33,948 nucleotides of DNA from positions 1 to 33,948 of the forward strand of contig JAAZDK010000033.1 in NCBI GenBank assembly GCA_012512855.1, in the 5' to 3' direction. Position numbers and translations under genes: made by a program. The notes under the pieces are model-generated. The model saw nothing but the letters and a program-made list of their open reading frames with translations, searched no databases and was not told the DNA's origin. This document shows, one piece after another, positions 33,171-33,948 of the stretch. Positions within the stretch are counted from its first letter, which is position 1; each line of letters begins with the position of its first letter. Source of the DNA: Clostridiales bacterium. GTDB lineage: Bacteria > Bacillota > Clostridia > Lachnospirales > Lachnospiraceae.

Positions 33171-33665
33171 ATGCCTGATAATCAGTTTCACACCGTCCGG
33201 GGATATCAGCTTCTTGAGATAAATAAAAACAAGCTCACTCCTGCCATGGAGGATTATCTTGAAATGATTTACAGATACAGCCGGCAGGAGGGCTATATAA
33301 GAATAAATGATTTAGCCCGGCTGCTGAATGTCAGGGCTGCATCGGCTTCGAGAATGGTGCAGAGGCTGGGGGAGCTGGGCCTGTTGATTTATAAAAAATA
33401 CGGCATAATCATGTTAAGTGATTACGGCAAAAAAATAGGAGAATATCTTCTTGAGAGACACAACATAATAGAAGATTTCCTGAGAATACTCAGCTGTGAT
33501 GACGATTTGCTGAAGCAGACGGAATTGATTGAGCATAATATGAATTCATCCACCGTATACAAGATTGAAACGCTGACAAGCTTTTTCAGAGAAAATGAAG
33601 AGATATTAAAGAGCTTTCACCTGTATCAGAAAAAGCTGCTTGCATCAGGGCAATATGGTGTTTAG
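33171..33665 (+). CDS. DtxR/MntR-family metal-dependent transcriptional regulator
   Basis: A 164-residue regulator with an N-terminal winged helix (LTPAMEDYLEMIY, then RINDLARLLNVRAASASRMVQRL) and a helical dimerisation domain. The MntR-type metal ligands seem complete: Asp and Glu in MEDYLE, His in ERHNIIE, and the Glu, Glu, His set in TELIEH. I use the ATG at 33171, six bases after a GGGGG, because related proteins begin near FHTVRGYQ; an in-frame ATG at 33102 would add 23 residues without family similarity. No SH3-like C-terminal domain is present. Placed divergent to feoA, it probably represses the feo genes when iron (or manganese) is sufficient. Confidence 0.9.
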   Translation: MPDNQFHTVRGYQLLEINKNKLTPAMEDYLEMIYRYSRQEGYIRINDLARLLNVRAASASRMVQRLGELGLLIYKKYGIIMLSDYGKKIGEYLLERHNIIEDFLRILSCDDDLLKQTELIEHNMNSSTVYKIETLTSFFRENEEILKSFHLYQKKLLASGQYGV

Positions 33666-33726
33666 ATAAGAAAAAATAGTATCAGTGACAGCTCGGCCTT
33701 TTCCGATATTAAGCGAGTTGCCTGCT

Positions 33727-33763
33727 AAAAGCAGTCAATCGCTGGCCGGATCGACTGCTTTTT
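33727..33763 (+). terminator. Intrinsic terminator of the DtxR-family gene
   Basis: AAAAGCAGTC (33727-33736) pairs with GACTGCTTTT (33753-33762), with inner ATC/GAT pairs and a T5 run at 33759-33763. Confidence 0.85.
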
Positions 33764-33948
33764 ACAGTCAAACGCTAATAAAAAGCATCGACTTGCATAA
33801 GTCAATGCCTTGATATAATGCCATGATGTTTTTACCGGGTCAATTATTCCAAAAGCTACCGTACTTGCCTGTCCGTGAAATGACGAGTATAATGTCCATA
33901 AAAACAGAAAGGAAAATGACATCCCATTATTGATATTGTGTCACCAGC
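33764..33948 (+). other. Right-edge intergenic region with a promoter-like site
   Basis: No gene is evident to the window end. TTGCAT (33793-33798) and an extended -10 TGATATAAT (TATAAT at 33814-33819) look like a rightward promoter with a 15-base spacer, perhaps for a gene beyond the edge. A minus-strand open frame here (33725-33922) crosses the terminator, has no ribosome binding site and is not credible. Confidence 0.4.

Noticed and set aside
33725-33922. 65-residue minus-strand open frame at the right edge
   Set aside because: Crosses the DtxR-gene terminator, has no ribosome binding site and no recognisable family.

Overview
The window looks like chromosomal DNA from an anaerobic, low-to-moderate GC Firmicute of the Clostridia, most likely a Lachnospiraceae-type organism. 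This rests on the mcsA-mcsB-clpC-radA neighbourhood, a rubredoxin:oxygen-type flavodiiron protein, PT-rich secreted SH3/glucosaminidase proteins, clostridial-style purM-purN-purD, feoA/feoB beside a DtxR/MntR-like regulator, strong AGGAGG-type ribosome binding sites and AT-rich intergenic DNA. No tRNA, rRNA, CRISPR array, insertion sequence or prophage gene was seen.

Layout. 1-2000: a partial minus-strand gene, then a VanZ-like membrane protein, a small three-helix membrane protein and an HD-domain phosphohydrolase. 2104-4179: an M29-type aminopeptidase with a long N-terminal extension of unknown role. 4277-6595: a two-gene ABC exporter. 6815-9778: the purine genes purM-purN-purD. 10184-14414: two cell-surface genes, a secreted SH3/N-acetylglucosaminidase and a membrane-anchored cohesin-like protein, which share a cadherin-like module. 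14636-19161: a protein quality-control operon in which a YtrA-type GntR regulator occupies the place normally held by ctsR, followed by mcsA, mcsB and clpC. 19395-21638: a small conserved-looking protein, radA and a coiled-coil protein. 21730-24192 (minus strand): a small PT-rich lipoprotein, a decayed ABC ATPase and an intracellular GH43 glycosidase. 24600-27096: a MacB/FtsX-type exporter. 27484-28692: a flavodiiron protein with a candidate operator over its transcription start. 28781-30199 (minus strand): the wreck of an AAA-ATPase/RloB (AbiL-like) phage-defence pair abutting the feoB stop codon. 30200-33665: feoB and feoA (minus strand), divergent from a DtxR/MntR-family regulator.

How the genes work together. 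McsB marks damaged proteins by arginine phosphorylation with McsA as activator, and ClpC unfolds marked proteins for ClpP (not in the window). Residues needed for this pathway are visible, so what looks unusual is the regulator. The Feo genes import ferrous iron and are probably controlled from the inverted-repeat-rich divergent region by the DtxR-like protein. The flavodiiron protein removes oxygen or nitric oxide.

The main items for a second look are the GntR-headed clp operon with its perfect palindrome over the -10 box, the broken RloA/RloB locus with lesions in A-tracts, the extended M29 peptidase and the paired cell-surface proteins. All family assignments are by eye from motifs; no database search was possible.
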